32,799 nucleotides of DNA from Lysobacter sp. (lineage in GTDB: Bacteria; Pseudomonadota; Gammaproteobacteria; Burkholderiales; Usitatibacteraceae): NCBI GenBank assembly GCA_023700985.1, contig JAMPXV010000009.1, positions 1-32,799 of the forward strand, read 5' to 3'. Position numbers and translations under genes: made by a program. Below, piece by piece: positions 7,423 through 15,704 of the stretch. Positions within the stretch are counted from its first letter, which is position 1. Each line of letters begins with the position of its first letter. The notes beneath the pieces are model-generated. The model was not told the DNA's origin, did no database searches, and saw only the letters and a program-made list of their open reading frames with translations.

Positions 7423-8802
7423 CTAGGGGCAGCCGAGCCGGATGAGGACCGCGTTCACGGCGCCCAGGTAGAGCAGCCCGGCCACGGCGTGCAGGGCGGC
7501 GTACTGCAGCGAGCGCCGCGACAGCATCTGCGCGGCCGGGACGCCGAAGGCGCCCGAGGCCACGGCCACGGGCAACGTCCAGATCGAGACGCTCGCGTTG
7601 AGGGCCCAGGCGAAGACGCCCGCCGCCACGAGCACCACGCCGCAAAGGCCGAAGTCCCCGGCGGCGACCACCGGGAGAACGATGCTCGCGCCGATCATCG
7701 GGTGCAGCCCGAGCTGGCCCAGGACCAGCAGCACGACCACGATGGCGGCCAGCAGCGCGGGGCCGGCGATCATGTCCGGCGTCATGCCGGCGCCGAACTC
7801 GCGAACCGCCGGCATGGCGGCCACGGCCGCGCCGAGGAGCGTCGCCCCGACCACGATGAGCACCTCGTCGGAAAGGCGCCCGAAGTTCGAGAACGTGCGC
7901 CGCGTGACGCCGCGCGCCCCGGTCGCGCCGAGCGTGGCCATGTAACCGAGGCAGAGCGCCGGCACGACGATGGCGACCGCCTGCAGGCCCGTCAGCCCGA
8001 AGGCGAGGGTGGAGCCCACGACCGCGCCGATCACGAGGAGCATGGGCATGGCCAGCGGGGCTAGCCGCCCGACGCTCGCCACGAACCCGGCCCGGCCGAG
8101 CGACGGCGTGAAGAGGAGCCAGGAAAGCGCCAGCCCGATCAAGGCCATCCCGACGCCTACCGCCATCGATTGCCACAGGGGCACGCGCGGGATGAGCTGG
8201 CTCGTGAAGGCGAGCGAGAGAAAGAACGGCGACCACAGCACCGCGCCGCCGACGCCGCGGGCCGAGCTGCGCGCGAGGTCCAGGCGCCGTTCGCGATCCG
8301 TTTCGGCCGCCACGACGGGCGCCAGGATCGACTGGGCGCCGACGTTCAGGACCGCGCCGAGGGAATGCGAGCCGTACTGCATCCAGTTCGTCCTCGCCTC
8401 GTGTCCCAGCCGGCCCAGGTCGCCGCTCAGGAGCGCAATGCGCGGGCTCGCCTCCACCGTCGCGCGCAGCATCACCACCGAGGGCAGGAAGGCGCCGAAG
8501 ATCTGCGCCTTGGCGAAGCCTGCCACGAGCGCGGCCGTCGAGCCGATCCACCACGCGGACGCGACCGATGCGCCGATGGCGACCAGGAAGAGGCCGCGGA
8601 TGTGCGCGCTCGAGCTCGCGAGCGCCAGGACCACGTAGGCCGCCAGGCACGCGCCCGCCAGGTGGCCCAGCGCCGCCGAGGGGTGGAAGATGCGCGTCAT
8701 CTCGGCCACCCACACGATGCCCAGCAGCGGGGCGGAGGCCGGCTCGAGGAACGCAGCCGCGCGCCCGCCCAGGTCCGTTCTCCGCGTCGTTGCAGGAACC
8801 AA
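7423..8802 (-). CDS. Multi-pass membrane protein, probable secondary transporter of unknown family
   Basis: A 459-residue hydrophobic protein with about 11-12 membrane segments and few charged residues outside loops. A short acidic/basic loop (ETDRERRLDLARSS) near the middle separates two halves that look like a repeated fold. The motif LGLHPMIGASIVLPV in the second half is of the kind seen in ion-transporter superfamily carriers (ArsB/NhaD/CitT-like), but I cannot name a family. The start is a TTG at 8802, twelve bases after the carboxyltransferase stop; no ATG upstream of the first membrane segment fits, so non-ATG initiation is likely. Its place inside the catabolic operon suggests import of the pathway's substrate or export of a product. 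Confidence 0.75.
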   Translation of the reverse strand: MVPATTRRTDLGGRAAAFLEPASAPLLGIVWVAEMTRIFHPSAALGHLAGACLAAYVVLALASSSAHIRGLFLVAIGASVASAWWIGSTAALVAGFAKAQIFGAFLPSVVMLRATVEASPRIALLSGDLGRLGHEARTNWMQYGSHSLGAVLNVGAQSILAPVVAAETDRERRLDLARSSARGVGGAVLWSPFFLSLAFTSQLIPRVPLWQSMAVGVGMALIGLALSWLLFTPSLGRAGFVASVGRLAPLAMPMLLVIGAVVGSTLAFGLTGLQAVAIVVPALCLGYMATLGATGARGVTRRTFSNFGRLSDEVLIVVGATLLGAAVAAMPAVREFGAGMTPDMIAGPALLAAIVVVLLVLGQLGLHPMIGASIVLPVVAAGDFGLCGVVLVAAGVFAWALNASVSIWTLPVAVASGAFGVPAAQMLSRRSLQYAALHAVAGLLYLGAVNAVLIRLGCP

Positions 8803-8814
8803 AGCTCGCCGGAC

Positions 8815-10425
8815 CTAGGGTCTTACGCCGAACTTGGGCTTGGGGCCGACCGTCGTCGCGAGGCGGCCCGCAGCCGCGTCGATGAACCGGCACAGGTACG
8901 GCCGGGTCTCGCGCGGGTCGATGATCTCCTCCACGCCGAAGGCCTCGGCGGTCTTGAACGGGGAGGCATCGGCGCGCAACGATGCCTCTATCTCGGCCTC
9001 CCGTGCGCGGGGGTCGGGGGCGGCGGCGATCTCCTTGCGGAAGGCCGCGGCCACGCCGCCCTCGATGGGCAGCGACCCCCACTCGGCCGACGGCCAGGCG
9101 ATCTTGAGGTCGAGCCCGTTCTTGTCAGTGGCCCCCATGCCGGCCATGCCGTAGCACTTGCGGATCACCACCGTGTACATCGGCACCGTGGCCTGCAGGC
9201 TCACGTAGACGCTCCTCATGCCCTCGCGCAGCGTGGCCGCCGCCTCGGCGTCGCGCCCGACCATGAAGCCGGGGACGTCCACGAGGAAGATGATCGGGAT
9301 GTGGAAGCAGTCGCACAGCTCGACGAAGTGGGTCTGCTTGCGCGCGCCCTTCACGTCGATCGCGCCGCCGTAGACCATCGGGTTGTTGGCGATGATGCCC
9401 ACGACGCGCCCGTTCATGCGCGCGAGGCTCGTGATGACCGCCTTGCCGAAGGAGGGCTGCAGCTCGAAGACGGAATCGCGGTCGGCGATCCAGCGCACGA
9501 CCTTGCGCATGTCGTAGGGCCGGCGGCGGTTGCGCGGCACGATGTCCAGAAGGCCGTCCTCGCAGCGGTCGACGGGGTCGCCGGTGCGCACGACGGGGGG
9601 CAGTTCCCAGACGTTCTGCGGCATGTAGCTCAGGTACCGGCGGATGAGCTCGAAGCACTCCTGCTCGTCCTTCGCGACCTGGTCGATCGTGCCCGCGAGG
9701 TCGGCCGCCAGCGCCGCGCCCCCGAGGTCCTCCTTGTGGATCTTCTGGCCGAGCGAACGCTCCACGACGGGCGGCCCGGCGGCGAACACCTGGCTCGTGC
9801 CCTTCACCATGACCGACCAGTGCGCGAGGATCGCGCGGCCGGCCGGCCCGCCGGCGGCCGTGCCCATCACGGCGCACACCACCGGCACCTCGCCCATCAG
9901 ACGCACCGACTGCTCGAAGCCGTGCACGCCCGGGAAGACCGAGTGCCCGCGGCGCGTGATGGAGGTGACGCTGCCGCCCGCGCCGTCGATGAGGTTCACC
10001 AGCGGGATGCGGTACTCGTGGGCGAGGTCCTCGACGAAGCCGCCCTGGCCGCCCTTCTTGCGGTCGCCGCTCCAGCTCGTCCCGCCGCGGATGGTGAAGT
10101 CCTCGCCGCCCACGGCGACGGGGCGCCCGCCGATCGTCGAAAGACCCATCACGTACGGCGCCGGGACCACGCCGGCGAGCTTGCCGCCGTCGTAGGCGCC
10201 CTTGCCCGTGAGCCGGCCCACTTCCTGGAAGGAGCCGGGGTCGACGAGCCCCTCGATGCGCTCGCGGATCGTGAGGCGCCCCTGGTCGTGGTGGCGCTGG
10301 ATGGCCTCCGGCCCGCCGAGCGCGGCCGACTGCTCGCGGCGGAAGCGAAGCTCCTCGAGCTCGGGCTCCCAGCCCGTCGGCTCCGGCGGCGCGCCCGCGC
10401 CGGGGGCCTGCGGATTGGCGCTCAT
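8815..10425 (-). CDS. Acyl-CoA carboxylase carboxyltransferase (beta) subunit, copy 1
   Basis: A 536-residue carboxyltransferase of the propionyl-CoA/methylcrotonyl-CoA carboxylase beta type: two crotonase-like domains that transfer CO2 from biotin to an acyl-CoA. Typical elements are RLTIRERIEGLVDPGSF near residue 50, GGSVTSITRRGHSVFPG in the N-domain, and GRVVGIIANNP and FLVDVPGFMVG in the C-domain. The open frame continues upstream to 10734, but that part lies over the biotin-carrier gene and is not coding. ATG 10425 overlaps the carrier's TGA in an ATGA junction, so translation is coupled. A second, divergent carboxyltransferase lies two genes upstream, and both presumably use the same biotin carboxylase and carrier. 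The acyl-CoA substrate cannot be fixed from sequence. Confidence 0.93.
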   Translation of the reverse strand: MSANPQAPGAGAPPEPTGWEPELEELRFRREQSAALGGPEAIQRHHDQGRLTIRERIEGLVDPGSFQEVGRLTGKGAYDGGKLAGVVPAPYVMGLSTIGGRPVAVGGEDFTIRGGTSWSGDRKKGGQGGFVEDLAHEYRIPLVNLIDGAGGSVTSITRRGHSVFPGVHGFEQSVRLMGEVPVVCAVMGTAAGGPAGRAILAHWSVMVKGTSQVFAAGPPVVERSLGQKIHKEDLGGAALAADLAGTIDQVAKDEQECFELIRRYLSYMPQNVWELPPVVRTGDPVDRCEDGLLDIVPRNRRRPYDMRKVVRWIADRDSVFELQPSFGKAVITSLARMNGRVVGIIANNPMVYGGAIDVKGARKQTHFVELCDCFHIPIIFLVDVPGFMVGRDAEAAATLREGMRSVYVSLQATVPMYTVVIRKCYGMAGMGATDKNGLDLKIAWPSAEWGSLPIEGGVAAAFRKEIAAAPDPRAREAEIEASLRADASPFKTAEAFGVEEIIDPRETRPYLCRFIDAAAGRLATTVGPKPKFGVRP

Positions 10426-10643
10426 TCCTCGACGACCGCCACGACCTGGCCCTCGGCCACCGGGACGCCCTCGGTCACGCGCAGCTCGCGCAGCACGCCG
10501 CCGTCCTCGGCGATCACCGGGATCTCCATCTTCATGGACTCCAGGATCATGATGACGTCGCCGGGCTCGAGCTTCTGGCCGACGCTCGCCTCGATCTTCC
10601 AGACCGAGCCGGTTACCACGGATTCCACATCGATCATTGCCAA
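10422..10643 (-). CDS. Stand-alone biotin carboxyl carrier protein (73 residues)
   Basis: A minimal biotinyl/lipoyl domain protein. It has the biotinylation motif ESMKMEIP with the target lysine near residue 38 and the usual two-fold beta pattern (SVGQKLEPGDVIMIL, then RVTEGVPVAEGQVVAVVEE). It has no N-terminal extension of the AccB kind. The likely start is TTG at 10643: GAAGGAG lies six bases before it, whereas the in-frame ATG at 10637 would have a spacing of twelve. It sits 11 bases downstream of the biotin carboxylase and overlaps the carboxyltransferase by ATGA. It carries the carboxyl group between the two active sites. In most proteobacterial propionyl- or methylcrotonyl-CoA carboxylases this domain is fused to the carboxylase subunit, so the split form is notable. 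Confidence 0.92.
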   Translation of the reverse strand: MAMIDVESVVTGSVWKIEASVGQKLEPGDVIMILESMKMEIPVIAEDGGVLRELRVTEGVPVAEGQVVAVVEE

Positions 10644-10654
10644 GGCTTGCTCCT

Positions 10655-12025
10655 TCAGGTGACGGGTTGCGGGCTGGGGCGGCCGACCACCTCGGCCGCG
10701 AGCCCTGTGTGGACGTGGCCAGCGCGGAATTCATCGGACGCGAGGATCGCGACCAGCGCCGGGATGTTGTGCTTGACGCCGTCGATGCGGAAGGCCCCGA
10801 GGGCTTCCACGAGCCGGTCGATGGCCTCGGCGCGGCTCGCCCCGCGCGCGATCACCTTCGCGAGCAGCGGGTCGTAGTGCGGCGTGACGTCGCGCCCGGC
10901 CGCGTAGCCGGTCTCCACGCGGATCGCGCGCGCGACGGGCGGGGCGAACTCGCGCAGCGTGCCGGGGGAGGGCAGGAAGCGCTTCGGGTCCTCGGCGTAG
11001 ACGCGCGCCTGGATGGCGTGGCCGGTCACCCGGGGCGCATCGGGCAGGATCTCGCCGAGCGGGACGCCTGCCGCGGAGCGCACCTGGGCGGCCACGAGGT
11101 CGACCCCCGTCACTTCCTCCGTCACGCCGTGCTCGACCTGCAGGCGCGTGTTCATCTCGAGGAAGCGGAACTCGCCGTCGGGCGCGAGGAGCATCTCGAC
11201 GGTGCCGAGGTTGTCGTAGCCCAGGCGCCCGAAGGTCCCGGCGACGCGCTCGAGGAGCGGCATCATCACTTCCCGCGGGATGCCGGGGGCGGTGGCCTCC
11301 TCGATGATCTTCTGGTGCCGGCGCTGCACCGAGCAGTCGCGCTCGAAGAGGTGCGCCACGCGGCCGTGGCGGTCGCCGAGGAGCTGGATCTCCACGTGGC
11401 GCGGCTTGTCCACGAGGCGCTCGAGGTAGACCTCGCGGCTCGCGAAGCCGCGCTCGGCCATGGAGGCCGCCCGCTCGACCGCCGCGAGGAGCTGCTCGGC
11501 ATTGCGCGCCGGCAGCATGCCGATGCCGCCGCCGCCCGCCGCGGGCTTCACCAGCACCGGGTAGCCGATGTCCTCGGCCGCGCGCAGGATCGCATCGTTG
11601 TCGACCGGCAGCACGCCCGAGCCGCGGCCGATGGGCAGGCCGTGCTCTCCGGCCATCTCCCGCGCGCGCGTCTTGTGGCCCATGGCGTCGATCCAGCGCG
11701 GCGACGGGCCGATGAAGCGCATGCCGGCGTCCTCGACGCGCTGCGCGAACGCGGCGTTCTCCGAGAGGAATCCGTAGCCCGGGTGCAGCGCGTCGGCGTG
11801 GGCGCGGCGCGCGGCCTCGAGCACCGCGTCCTGGTTCAGGTAGCTCTCGCGCGCGGGCGACCCGCCGATGTGCGCGGTCTCGCCGGCGAGCTCGAGCCAC
11901 GGCGCGCCCCGATCGGCGTCCGAGTACAGCGCGAGGGAGGGCACGCCCAGGGCGTCGAGGGCGCGCAGCACCCGCGCGGCCACCGCACCGCGGTTCGCGA
12001 CGACGACCTTTGCGAAGGCCGCCAT
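10655..12025 (-). CDS. Biotin carboxylase subunit of an acyl-CoA carboxylase (AccC-like)
   Basis: A 456-residue ATP-grasp enzyme that carboxylates biotin using ATP and bicarbonate. The N-terminal domain starts KVVVANRGAVAARVLRAL. The ATP-grasp domain has the glycine-rich loop KPAAGGGGIGM, then ERDCSVQRRHQKIIEEA and FLEMNTRLQVEHGVTEE; the C-terminal domain has GHAIQARVYAEDPKRFLPSPG. The length equals that of free AccC (~450), so no carrier domain is attached; the carrier is the next gene. Two positions differ from the usual consensus: Ile where the loop normally has Arg or Lys (GGGGxGM), and Gly for Pro after VEH. It starts at ATG 12025, one base after the stop of carboxyltransferase copy 2, and the spacing indicates one transcript. 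Confidence 0.93.
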   Translation of the reverse strand: MAAFAKVVVANRGAVAARVLRALDALGVPSLALYSDADRGAPWLELAGETAHIGGSPARESYLNQDAVLEAARRAHADALHPGYGFLSENAAFAQRVEDAGMRFIGPSPRWIDAMGHKTRAREMAGEHGLPIGRGSGVLPVDNDAILRAAEDIGYPVLVKPAAGGGGIGMLPARNAEQLLAAVERAASMAERGFASREVYLERLVDKPRHVEIQLLGDRHGRVAHLFERDCSVQRRHQKIIEEATAPGIPREVMMPLLERVAGTFGRLGYDNLGTVEMLLAPDGEFRFLEMNTRLQVEHGVTEEVTGVDLVAAQVRSAAGVPLGEILPDAPRVTGHAIQARVYAEDPKRFLPSPGTLREFAPPVARAIRVETGYAAGRDVTPHYDPLLAKVIARGASRAEAIDRLVEALGAFRIDGVKHNIPALVAILASDEFRAGHVHTGLAAEVVGRPSPQPVT

Positions 12026-12026
12026 G

Positions 12027-13607
12027 TCAGTAGCTGGTCGGCCAGGCGCGCATCAGGCGCTGGCCCACGCCATTGGTGAGGCGCAGCCGGTGCACGTCGA
12101 GCATGCGGATCAGGTAGTCGCGCGTCTCCTCGGGCCGGATCACGGACTGGGCGGCGTAGATGGAGGCGAAGTCCCAGGCCTCGCTGTCGCGCTTCATGCG
12201 CTCGAGGGCCTCGTCGAAGCCGGGGTCGCCGGGATCCAGCCCGTGCACGATCTTCACGGCGAAGGTCGCGTCCATGAAGCTCACCTCCGCGGTGGGCCAG
12301 GCGGCGACCTCGTCGGAGTTCCTGCCGCCGCCCATGTTGAGGTAGGCCTGGCCGTAGCTCTTGCGCAGGATCACCGAGAGCTTGGGCACGGTGGTGAGCG
12401 CCAGCGCGTTCATGTGGTTCATGATCTTGCCGGGCGCGCGCCGGCGCTCCGCCTCGGTGCCGATCACGAAGCCCGGCGTGTCGACGAACATCACCAGCGG
12501 GATGTTGAACGAGTCGCACAGCACGATGAAGCTGGTGATCTTCTCGCACGCCTCGGCATCGAGCGCGCCGCCCTTGTAGAGCGGGTTGTTGGCGACGATG
12601 CCGACGGTGCGCCCGTCCAGGCGCGCGAGCCCGGTGACGGCGACCTTTCCGAAGCGCGCCTTGAGCTCGAAGAAGCTGTCGGCGTCGACCACCGTGCGCA
12701 CGACCTTGCGCACGTCGTAGACCTGCGTGCGGCTGAGCGGCAGCAGGTCGAGGATGTTCGGCATCTGCGCGCCCGAGCCGGCCGGCACCGGGCGCACGGG
12801 CGGCGCCTCGTTGTGGTGGCCGGGGAGGTAGTCGAGGAAGCGCTGGATCGCCGCGAGCGCCTCCTCGTCGGTGTCGACGACGAGATCGGCGAAGCCCGTC
12901 ACCTCGGCGTGCAGCCGCCAGCCGCCCAGTTCCTCGGGGTCGACTTCCTCCTTGATGGCGAGCGAGGCGAGGAGGGCGCTGGAGACGGCGAGCACGGCAC
13001 CCTTGCGCATGACGCAGAAGTCGGAGAGCACCGAGTACCAGGAAGCCGAGCCGTAGGAGGCACCGAGCGTGGCCGAGACCCAGGGCGTCTCGCGCGTGCG
13101 CTGGTACTGCGCCCCGTCGTTGCCCAGCAGCGTTCCCATGCCGCGCGAGCCCATGTGGTCGGGCATGCGCGCGCCGGAGGACTCCCCGAGGAAGACGATC
13201 GGGAGCCCCCGCTGCGTGGCCACGCGCTTCATGTGCGCGATCTTGCGGCCGTTGGTCGCGCCGCTCGAGGCCCCGAACACGGTGAAGTCGTTGGAGACGA
13301 CGGCGACCTCGCGGCCGGCGATCCTGCCGAATCCGGCGACCTTGCCGTCGCAAGGCGACTTGTCGCGGTCCGCCGGATTCGCGGATGTGGAGAAGAGGCC
13401 CGACTCGATGAAGGTGCCGGCGTCGAGCAGCAGGTCGAGGCGCTCGCGCGCGTTGCGCATGTTCGCTGCCGCGCGGCGGGCGAGCTTCTCCGGGCCTCCC
13501 ATGCGTTTCGCCGCCGCTTCGCGACGCTGGAATTCCTGCTCGAGGCGCGCGCGGCGCTCGTCGAGCGGATTGGCGGGGGGCGCGGCGGGGTCGGCGGAAG
13601 TGCTCAT
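12027..13607 (-). CDS. Acyl-CoA carboxylase carboxyltransferase (beta) subunit, copy 2
   Basis: A 526-residue carboxyltransferase, clearly a paralogue of the one at 8815-10425 but divergent from it. It shows ARERLDLLLDAGTFIE near residue 55, VAVVSNDFTVFGASSG, FLGESSGARMPDHM and, in the C-domain, GRTVGIVANNPLYKGGALD and MFVDTPGFVIG. ATG 13607 overlaps the CoA-transferase TGA (ATGA), which fixes the start; the frame is open further upstream to 14261 only as an antisense-type artefact of high GC. Two carboxyltransferases in one operon could form a mixed hexamer, or act separately on two acyl-CoAs with the shared carboxylase and carrier. Sequence alone does not decide. Confidence 0.93.
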   Translation of the reverse strand: MSTSADPAAPPANPLDERRARLEQEFQRREAAAKRMGGPEKLARRAAANMRNARERLDLLLDAGTFIESGLFSTSANPADRDKSPCDGKVAGFGRIAGREVAVVSNDFTVFGASSGATNGRKIAHMKRVATQRGLPIVFLGESSGARMPDHMGSRGMGTLLGNDGAQYQRTRETPWVSATLGASYGSASWYSVLSDFCVMRKGAVLAVSSALLASLAIKEEVDPEELGGWRLHAEVTGFADLVVDTDEEALAAIQRFLDYLPGHHNEAPPVRPVPAGSGAQMPNILDLLPLSRTQVYDVRKVVRTVVDADSFFELKARFGKVAVTGLARLDGRTVGIVANNPLYKGGALDAEACEKITSFIVLCDSFNIPLVMFVDTPGFVIGTEAERRRAPGKIMNHMNALALTTVPKLSVILRKSYGQAYLNMGGGRNSDEVAAWPTAEVSFMDATFAVKIVHGLDPGDPGFDEALERMKRDSEAWDFASIYAAQSVIRPEETRDYLIRMLDVHRLRLTNGVGQRLMRAWPTSY

Positions 13608-14872
13608 GGGGCGGTGGCGGCCTTGGCTTCGGCGCGGGGGTTGGCGCAGCCGATCACGCCCTGCGCCTGCAGCGTGTCGATCTGCTCGGCGGGCAGGCCG
13701 AGGACTTCCTGGAGGACGCGCCGCGTGTCGCCGCCGATGTCGTGGCCGGCGTGGTTCACGCGCCCGGGTGTCGCCGACAGGCGCGGCACGGGGACCGCCA
13801 TGGCCACGCCGTCGAGGTCCGGGTCCGGCGCGCGCACGATGGAGCCGCGCGCCCGGTAGTGCGGGTCGCCGAAGATGTCGGCGATGGTGAAGATGCGCGT
13901 GGCGGGCACGCCCGCCTGCGCGAGCGTCTTCTCGAGGGTTTCCAGCGGCAGGCCGGAGGTCCAGCGGCCGATGAGGTCGTCGAGATCCTCGAAGTTCGCC
14001 GAGCGCGCGGTGGCGGCGCGGAAGCGCTCGTCCTGCGCGAGGCCGGGCTGGCCCATGACCTCGACGAGCCGCCCGAACACCGTGTCGCCCATCGCCGTGA
14101 TGTGGATGAAGTTGCCGTCGCCCGTGGCGTAGAGATTGTTGGGCGTGCTCTCCGGGAGGCGCGAGCCGCAGCGGTTGGCCACGTGCCCCAGCTTCTCGAA
14201 GGCGGGGATCCACGGCTCCATGAAGCTGAAGGCGCACTCGTAGAGCGCGGCGTCGATGCACTGCCCGCGCCCGGTCTTGCCGCGGGCGAGGAGGGCGAGG
14301 GTGGCGCCGAAGGCGGCGTAGAGCCCCGTGATGTAGTCCGTCATGGACACGGCGACCCGCGCAGGAGGCCGGTCCGGGTCGCCGGTGAGGTGGCGAAGCC
14401 CGCTCACCGCCTCGCCGATCACGCCGTAGCCCGCGCGCTGGCTGTACGGCCCGTCCTGGCCGAAGCCGCTTATGCGCACCATCACGAGCCCCGGGTTGCG
14501 CGCGGAAAGCGCGTCGTAGCCCAGGCCCCAGCGCTCGAGCGCGCCGGGCCGGAAGTTCTCGATGAGCACGTCGCTCTTCGCCGCCAGGCCCGCCACGATC
14601 TCCTGGCCCTCGGGCCGGCGCAGGTCCACGACGATGAGCGACTTGTTGCGGAAGATGCTCGCCGCATAAAGCGACTTGCCGTGGAAGCGCTTGCCCATGG
14701 TGCGCACCGGGTCGCCCTCGGCGGTCTCCACCTTGATGACCTCGGCGCCGAAGTCGGCGAGCAGGCGCCCGCAGAAGGGGCCGGCCACGGTCGTGCCCAG
14801 CTCGACGACGCGGTAGCCGGCGAGCGGGCCCGCGGGGGCGGCGGCGTCCTGGTCTGCCTTCGGTTTGTCCAT
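13604..14872 (-). CDS. CaiB/BaiF-type (class III) CoA-transferase
   Basis: A 422-residue class III CoA-transferase, which moves CoA from a donor such as succinyl-CoA to a free acid through an aspartyl-CoA thioester. It opens with LAGYRVVELGTTVAGPFCGRLLADFGAEVIKVE, continues with the nucleotide-binding NKSLIVVDLRRPEGQE and LIENFRPGALERWGLG, and has the catalytic Asp179 in SMTDYITGLYAAFG. The length is normal. The start is ATG 14872, 14 bases after the gntR stop; ribosome-site evidence is weak, so translation may be coupled. The frame remains open to 15271 over gntR but is not coding there. As the first enzyme gene after the regulator it probably activates the acid that the carboxylase then uses (inference). 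The donor and acceptor are unknown. Confidence 0.93.
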   Translation of the reverse strand: MDKPKADQDAAAPAGPLAGYRVVELGTTVAGPFCGRLLADFGAEVIKVETAEGDPVRTMGKRFHGKSLYAASIFRNKSLIVVDLRRPEGQEIVAGLAAKSDVLIENFRPGALERWGLGYDALSARNPGLVMVRISGFGQDGPYSQRAGYGVIGEAVSGLRHLTGDPDRPPARVAVSMTDYITGLYAAFGATLALLARGKTGRGQCIDAALYECAFSFMEPWIPAFEKLGHVANRCGSRLPESTPNNLYATGDGNFIHITAMGDTVFGRLVEVMGQPGLAQDERFRAATARSANFEDLDDLIGRWTSGLPLETLEKTLAQAGVPATRIFTIADIFGDPHYRARGSIVRAPDPDLDGVAMAVPVPRLSATPGRVNHAGHDIGGDTRRVLQEVLGLPAEQIDTLQAQGVIGCANPRAEAKAATAP

Positions 14873-14886
14873 GGATATCGCGCGGG

Positions 14887-15606
14887 TCAGAGGATGTACT
14901 TCTGGAACTTCTCGAGGTGCGCCCGGGCGCTCTTCAGGCCCTCGCGCCGGCGCAGCTCGGCCAGCTCCGCCTTGCCGCGGACCATCGCCTCCAGCATGGC
15001 GACGTGCTGCTGCCGGCCGATCTCGGCGCGCCCGGGCAGGATGAGGATGCGGCGGATGAGTACCTGGGTCTTCTCGTAGATGGTGTCGAGCATCTCGGCG
15101 AGCAGGGGGTTGCCGGCCGCCTCGATGAGGGCGCGGCGCAGCGCCTCGTAGCGCTCGATGTAGAGGTCGAGCTCGTTGCTCGCGATGAGCTCCTTCATCG
15201 GGCCCTGGAAGAGCTCCAGCTCCCGCTGCCAGCGCTCGGGTTGCGTGCGCTCCGTGGCGAGCCGCGCGCACAGGCCCTCGAGCACCTCGCGCAGCTCGTA
15301 GATGTGGAAGACCTGCGACAGGTCCAGCCGCGTGACGACGGCGCCCCGGTTGGGGATGCGCTCCACCAGCCCGCGCTGCTCGAGCGCGGCCAGCGAGTCG
15401 CGGATGCGCGTGCGCGCGACGCCGAACTCCTCGGCGAGGTCCGTCTCGCGCAGTTTCGCTCCCGGCGGGATGTCCTGGCGGGCGATGCGCGCGCGCAGGA
15501 CGCCCACGATCTGCGCCACCGTCGCGGGCTTGCGCGAGGCGCGCGGCGAGGGGGTGCGCCGGGGGCTGGCGGCGGCACGGGTCTTCGGGCGGGCACTGGC
15601 AGGCAC
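14887..15606 (-). CDS. GntR-family transcriptional regulator, FCD (FadR-type) subfamily
   Basis: A 239-residue regulator. A basic, low-complexity N-terminus (~1-28) is followed by a GntR winged helix (~30-98: GAKLRETDLAEEFGVARTRIRDSLAALEQRGLVERIPNRGAVV) and an all-helical FCD ligand-binding domain (~105-230). The FCD pattern usually written FHRALIEAAGN is here LRRALIEAAGN, so one metal-binding histidine appears replaced; a later His is kept in RQQHVAML. It starts at GTG 15606 with AGGAG five bases upstream. It heads the 14-kb operon and faces the SDH-like operon; the palindrome at 15655-15674 lies in the region between them and is the probable binding site. It probably represses both directions until a carboxylate or CoA-ester ligand binds; activation instead is possible. 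Confidence 0.92.
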   Translation of the reverse strand: MPASARPKTRAAASPRRTPSPRASRKPATVAQIVGVLRARIARQDIPPGAKLRETDLAEEFGVARTRIRDSLAALEQRGLVERIPNRGAVVTRLDLSQVFHIYELREVLEGLCARLATERTQPERWQRELELFQGPMKELIASNELDLYIERYEALRRALIEAAGNPLLAEMLDTIYEKTQVLIRRILILPGRAEIGRQQHVAMLEAMVRGKAELAELRRREGLKSARAHLEKFQKYIL

Positions 15607-15630
15607 GGCTTCTCCTGGGGGGTATGCGTG

Positions 15631-15660
15631 AAGCTACCGGGTCTGTCGCCGGAGTGTCAA
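15631..15660 (-). promoter_or_regulatory. Predicted promoter of the gntR operon
   Basis: On the - strand, TTGACA (complement of 15655-15660) is a perfect -35 hexamer. A poor -10 (TAGCTT or GTAGCT) lies 17-18 bases further at 15631-15637. It would start transcription just ahead of the gntR ribosome site AGGAG. The weak -10 makes this less certain than the + strand promoter. Confidence 0.4.
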
Positions 15661-15674
15661 CACTTTTGTTGACA
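15655..15674. promoter_or_regulatory. Perfect palindromic operator, probable GntR-regulator site 1
   Basis: The sequence TGTCAACA-CTTT-TGTTGACA is a perfect 8-4-8 inverted repeat. It is strikingly AT-rich for this window and sits 48 bases upstream of the gntR start. Each arm contains TTGACA reading outward on its own strand, so a protein bound here would cover the -35 elements of both divergent promoters. Binding by the adjacent GntR protein is inferred from position and symmetry. Confidence 0.8.
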
Positions 15675-15701
15675 AAATTCCTGCACCTTTCCGGATATAA
15701 A
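15669..15701 (+). promoter_or_regulatory. Predicted promoter of the SDH/fumarase-like operon
   Basis: TTGACA at 15669-15674 is a perfect -35 hexamer. GATATA (15694-15699, spacer 19) or TATAAA (15696-15701, spacer 21) could serve as the -10. The spacing is longer than the ideal 17, which suits a regulated promoter. Transcription would begin near 15706-15709, inside the second operator-like site. Confidence 0.55.
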
Positions 15702-15704
15702 GAA

